From a bacterium (lineage in GTDB: Bacteria; Planctomycetota; UBA11346): a stretch of DNA of 9,747 bases. The translations under genes and the position numbers were made by a program. The stretch is taken from contig JAIFKN010000225.1 of the NCBI GenBank assembly GCA_020049615.1, positions 1 through 9,747 of the forward strand, read 5' to 3'. The notes below the pieces were generated by a model. The model ran no database searches. It was not told where the DNA came from and saw nothing but the letters and a program-made list of their open reading frames with translations. Below are positions 7,251 through 9,747 of the stretch, one piece after another (position 1 is the first letter of the stretch; every line of letters starts with the position of its first letter).

Positions 7251-8154
7251 GCGCCGCATCCTGGCGGGCGGTGACGGTCGCGCCACCGGCCACGCGCACG
7301 CGCACGGCGTGGTGGTCGCTGCCCGGCAGGTCGATGGCGGTGGCGTCGCCGAGGGCCAGGCCGCGGGCTAGGACGTGGTCGATGGCGATGCCGAACGGCC
7401 CCAGTTGCGACGGCCAGGTGCGCACCTCGCCGCCGTGCGGCGGGCGCAGGCCGGCGGCGCGCAGCAGGCGCAGGCCGGGATGGCCGGGGCTGGCGTTGAG
7501 GTCGCCCAGCACCAGGACGGCACCCGGCTCGGTCTCGGCCAGGCCGGTGAGCTCCTCGAGCTGCTGGCGGTTGCTGTCGTTCCGCTTCGGCCCCATCGGC
7601 GACCAGGTGTGCAGCACGATGACGCGTTGCGTCCCCCATGGCATGTCGATGCGCGCATCGATGCCATAGGCCAGGCCGAGGTCGAGGTGCTTGGCGCGCA
7701 TGGGGAAGGTCGACAGCAGCGCCATGCCACCGGATTTGCGTGGGCGCTGCCAGTGCTGGTGCGGCCAGCGCGGATCGGCCATCACCAGGGCGTGGTCCTC
7801 CGGCCGCGTCTCGATCAGCGCCACCAGTTCACCGTCAAGCCGGGCGATGGCCTCGGCGTGGCGCTCGCTATGGTAGTAGAGGTTGGCGGAGGTCACGGTG
7901 ATGCCGCCGGTCGGCGGCGGGGCCTGCTGCGCGAAGGCTGCCAGCATGGTCGGCCACAGCGCCGTGGCCGCGAGCAGCAGCATGCCCAGGCCGATCTTCC
8001 AGCCACGTCCCTGCCAGCACCAGAACGGCAGGCTCAGCAGCGCAAGCTGCGGCGCCCAGTGCATCGCCAGGCTGGGCAGCCACCAGCCGGTCGGGGCGCA
8101 GGACGCCAGGGCCAGCCCCGCCACTGGCAGGGCGGCGAGGCCGATCAACCCCAT
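7222..8154 (-). CDS. Membrane-anchored endonuclease/exonuclease/phosphatase-fold protein (YafD/VanJ-like)
   Basis: The product is 310 residues. Three hydrophobic segments (about 2-20, 34-47, 54-76) are followed by an EEP metallo-phosphoesterase domain. Active-site motifs in order: SANLYY (89-94, metal/phosphate Asn), IETRPE (114-119, Mg-binding E115), GDLNAS (217-222), IDHVL (258-262) and GSDHHAV (278-284) with D280 and H281 as the usual catalytic pair; all are intact. Proteins with this layout include E. coli YafD and actinobacterial VanJ; VanJ has been linked to lipid-pyrophosphate chemistry and teicoplanin resistance, with the catalytic domain outside the cell. The substrate here is unproven. 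The C-terminus ends in an Ala/Pro/Thr tail. Start is uncertain: ATG at 8154 begins the hydrophobic segment; an in-frame TTG at 8160 and a GTG at 8220 overlapping the pepA stop are alternatives, but codons before 8154 are unusually A-ending, which argues against translation there. The 3' end overlaps anmK by about 29 nt. Confidence 0.85.
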   Translation of the reverse strand: MGLIGLAALPVAGLALASCAPTGWWLPSLAMHWAPQLALLSLPFWCWQGRGWKIGLGMLLLAATALWPTMLAAFAQQAPPPTGGITVTSANLYYHSERHAEAIARLDGELVALIETRPEDHALVMADPRWPHQHWQRPRKSGGMALLSTFPMRAKHLDLGLAYGIDARIDMPWGTQRVIVLHTWSPMGPKRNDSNRQQLEELTGLAETEPGAVLVLGDLNASPGHPGLRLLRAAGLRPPHGGEVRTWPSQLGPFGIAIDHVLARGLALGDATAIDLPGSDHHAVRVRVAGGATVTARQDAARAPTATPAP

Positions 8155-8175
8155 TTGCAACCATCGGGCTGTTGG

Positions 8176-8183
8176 CCTCCTCC
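8176..8183 (-). promoter_or_regulatory. GGAGGAGG Shine-Dalgarno-like sequence before the EEP gene
   Basis: This is the strongest purine-rich match to the anti-Shine-Dalgarno sequence in the window and lies in the 62-bp gap after pepA. It is 11 nt before an ATG (8164) that is out of frame with the EEP protein, 15 nt before an in-frame TTG (8160) and 21 nt before the in-frame ATG (8154). It probably serves the EEP gene from a non-ideal distance, perhaps through the TTG. Confidence 0.5.
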
Positions 8184-8216
8184 GTGCCCCCGCGTTTGCG
8201 TGCGAGCCTTCGGCCG

Positions 8217-9635
8217 TCACTTCTTGCCGAAGCCGCGTGCCAGCTCGATCAGCGTGCGCGTGCCGAAGCCGGTGAAGCCCTTGGCGTAGCAGCGCCAGCC
8301 GCCGGTGGCCATGGCCGGGCCCGCGATGTCGAGGTGGACCCACTGCACCGTCTCGGGCACGAACTCGCTGAGGAAGAGGCCGGCGGTGATCGTGCCGCCC
8401 CAGCGTCCGCCGATGTTGTTGATGTCGGCGTGGGCGTGGTCGAGCAGCTTGCGGTACTCGCCGTGCAGCGGCAGCGGCCAGATCTCCTCGCCCACCGCCT
8501 GGCCGGCGTCGCGCACCTGGCGCGTCCAGGCCTCGTGCCGGCCCATCGCACCGGCGATGTGCTCGCCCAGCGCGACGATGCAGGCGCCGGTGAGGGTGGC
8601 GAGGTCGACGATATGGGTGGCACCGGTCTCGGCAGCGTAGGTCAGCACGTCGGCGAGGACCAGGCGCCCCTCGGCATCGGTGTTGTCGACGTGGATGGTC
8701 TTGCCGTTGCGGGCGCGGTAGATGTCGCCCGGGCGCTGCGCCCGGCTGTCGGGCAGGTTCTCGGCCAGGACAAGGAAGGCCGAGACGGGGAAGTCGGGCC
8801 GTTCACGCACGATGCGCGTCATCGCCGCCAGGGTGGCGCCGGCGCCGCTCATGTCGCCCTTCATCTCCCACATCTTGTCCCCGGGCTTCAGCGAGATGCC
8901 GCCGGAGTCGAAGGTGATGCCCTTGCCGACGATGGCGAGGTGGCTGGCTCCGCGCTTGGCCCGCGCCGGGACATAGCGGATCTCGACCAGCGCCGGTTCA
9001 GCCGAGCCGGCCTGGCCGACCTGGGCGAGGCCGGGAAAGCCGGCGCGGCGCAGGCGGGCTGCGCCGGCGAGCACCTTCACCCGGGCGCCGGCGCCACGCA
9101 TCTCCTTGAGGGCGCGGGCGGCGAAGGTCGTGGGATTCAGCAGGTTGCCGGGCAGGTCGGCGAGCTCGCGCGCCAGGTTCTGGGCCTTGGCGATGGCGAC
9201 GCCGTCGGCGACCTCGCGGGCGAAGCCGGGGATGCGCACGGTCAGGCGCGGTCGCTTGGCCGCCTCGCCGCTGCGCAGCAGGTCGAAGCGGTAGTCTCCG
9301 AGGACGCAGCCTTCGGCCAGGGCGGCGATGCGCGCTTGGGCACCCTCGACCAGGATGGTGACGCTGGCTGCCTTCTGCGCTCGCGCCGCCTCCACGACCT
9401 GGCCGCCGAGCAGGCGCCACTCGTCGCCGCCGGTCAGCCAGGCCTTGGGTTCGGGTTTGACCAGGAGGAAGGCGCCATCGTCCGTCGCCACCAGCAGCGG
9501 CCCCTTGATCGTCCCAGCGCCGATGCGGGCGGCGACCTCCTCGACCGGGCGCGGCAGCTTGCGCGCACAGTGGCCGACGACGATGGCGGTGAGGGGGGAG
9601 GCGCCGGGGGTGGCGGTGAGGTCGAGGTCGTGCAT
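8217..9635 (-). CDS. pepA: Leucyl aminopeptidase (peptidase family M17)
   Basis: Cytoplasmic two-metal aminopeptidase that removes N-terminal residues from peptides; family members form hexamers. The 472 residues are slightly fewer than E. coli PepA (503), the shortening being in the variable N-terminal domain (about 1-140). The catalytic domain has every key residue: metal ligands K238 and D243 in VGKGITFDSGG (236-246), D261 in MKGDMSGAGA (258-267), D320 and E322 in NTDAEGRL (318-325), and catalytic K250 and R324. The ATG at 9635 follows the upstream stop by 4 nt, with no strong Shine-Dalgarno site, suggesting coupling to the preceding gene. The stop at 8217 leaves a 62-bp gap to the EEP gene. 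E. coli PepA also acts as a DNA-binding protein; nothing here tests that. Its position before wall-recycling genes would fit handling of released peptides, but M17 enzymes are general peptidases and this is inference. Confidence 0.96.
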   Translation of the reverse strand: MHDLDLTATPGASPLTAIVVGHCARKLPRPVEEVAARIGAGTIKGPLLVATDDGAFLLVKPEPKAWLTGGDEWRLLGGQVVEAARAQKAASVTILVEGAQARIAALAEGCVLGDYRFDLLRSGEAAKRPRLTVRIPGFAREVADGVAIAKAQNLARELADLPGNLLNPTTFAARALKEMRGAGARVKVLAGAARLRRAGFPGLAQVGQAGSAEPALVEIRYVPARAKRGASHLAIVGKGITFDSGGISLKPGDKMWEMKGDMSGAGATLAAMTRIVRERPDFPVSAFLVLAENLPDSRAQRPGDIYRARNGKTIHVDNTDAEGRLVLADVLTYAAETGATHIVDLATLTGACIVALGEHIAGAMGRHEAWTRQVRDAGQAVGEEIWPLPLHGEYRKLLDHAHADINNIGGRWGGTITAGLFLSEFVPETVQWVHLDIAGPAMATGGWRCYAKGFTGFGTRTLIELARGFGKK

Positions 9636-9639
9636 GGAT

Positions 9640-9747
9640 TCAGGCTTCGTTCAGGCGTGGCAGGATGGCGGTGATGAGGCCGGCCAGGACCGGCTCGGCG
9701 GCATTGGCGGCGGCGATGATCCGGCTGACATCGGCCGGCTCAAGGGC
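9640..9747 (-). CDS. C-terminal 35 codons of an unidentified protein
   Basis: An open frame enters from the right edge and ends at TGA (9640-9642), 4 nt before the pepA ATG. The visible end reads ALEPADVSRIIAAANAAEPV and closes with AILPRLNEA, an Ala-rich amphipathic helical tail. Third codon positions are nearly all G or C, as in the neighbouring genes, and the close spacing to pepA suggests one transcript. The fragment is too short to name. Confidence 0.6.
   Translation of the reverse strand, partial: ALEPADVSRIIAAANAAEPVLAGLITAILPRLNEA

Noticed and set aside
7868..8164. A 98-codon minus-strand frame behind the GGAGGAGG sequence
   Set aside because: It overlaps the EEP gene in another frame, and its product is Arg/Pro/Ala/Gly-rich with no motif, while the EEP frame has membrane helices and active-site residues over the same bases.
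8172..9674. A 500-codon open frame on the plus strand
   Set aside because: It is antisense to pepA, whose complete M17 active site is on the minus strand. The plus-strand translation has no domain and the compositional look of a shadow frame.
1..9747. tRNA or rRNA genes, CRISPR arrays, insertion sequences, phage or toxin-antitoxin genes
   Set aside because: Looked for by eye and not found; nearly every base is accounted for by the listed genes, and the only repeats seen are the heptanucleotide array and the single hairpin.

Overview
The window is a GC-rich stretch of bacterial chromosome in which every supported gene lies on the minus strand, so it is transcribed right to left. An RND efflux pump with its periplasmic adaptor, plus AnmK (which acts on the anhydro-sugars produced by lytic transglycosylases), indicate a bacterium with an outer membrane and peptidoglycan turnover. 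The unknown 455-residue protein has an overall architecture I associate with anchored proteins of Planctomycetota/Verrucomicrobiota, but that placement is a weak inference and no rRNA or other marker is present.

Layout in transcription order: the last 35 codons of an unidentified protein (9640-9747); pepA, an M17 leucyl aminopeptidase (8217-9635); a membrane-anchored endonuclease/exonuclease/phosphatase-fold protein of the YafD/VanJ type (7222-8154); anmK (6132-7250); a short gap filled by a long hairpin (6067-6130); an unknown membrane-anchored protein (4690-6057); murQ (3791-4693), which carries a heptanucleotide tandem repeat inside its coding sequence; an RND periplasmic adaptor (2739-3752); and an RND permease (1-2742) that runs off the left edge after 914 codons.

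Spacing is very tight: 4-bp ATGA overlaps at unknown gene/murQ and at adaptor/permease, about 29 bp of overlap at EEP/anmK, 4 bp between the fragment and pepA, and 37 to 74 bp at the other junctions. No intrinsic terminator or convincing promoter is visible between genes, so the whole set could be one operon. Its core is the recycling of cell-wall MurNAc: AnmK phosphorylates 1,6-anhydro-MurNAc to MurNAc-6-phosphate and MurQ removes the lactyl ether to give GlcNAc-6-phosphate. The unknown protein sits between these two enzymes and the VanJ-like protein directly before them, which makes both candidates for cell-envelope roles. The efflux pair may simply be carried along in the transcript.

The points most worth a second look are the (AGGCTTG)n repeat inside murQ, whose copy number would decide the reading frame; the 29-bp-arm hairpin whose base overlaps the ribosome binding site of the unknown gene; and that unknown gene itself. 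I see no RNA genes, CRISPR arrays, insertion sequences or phage genes.
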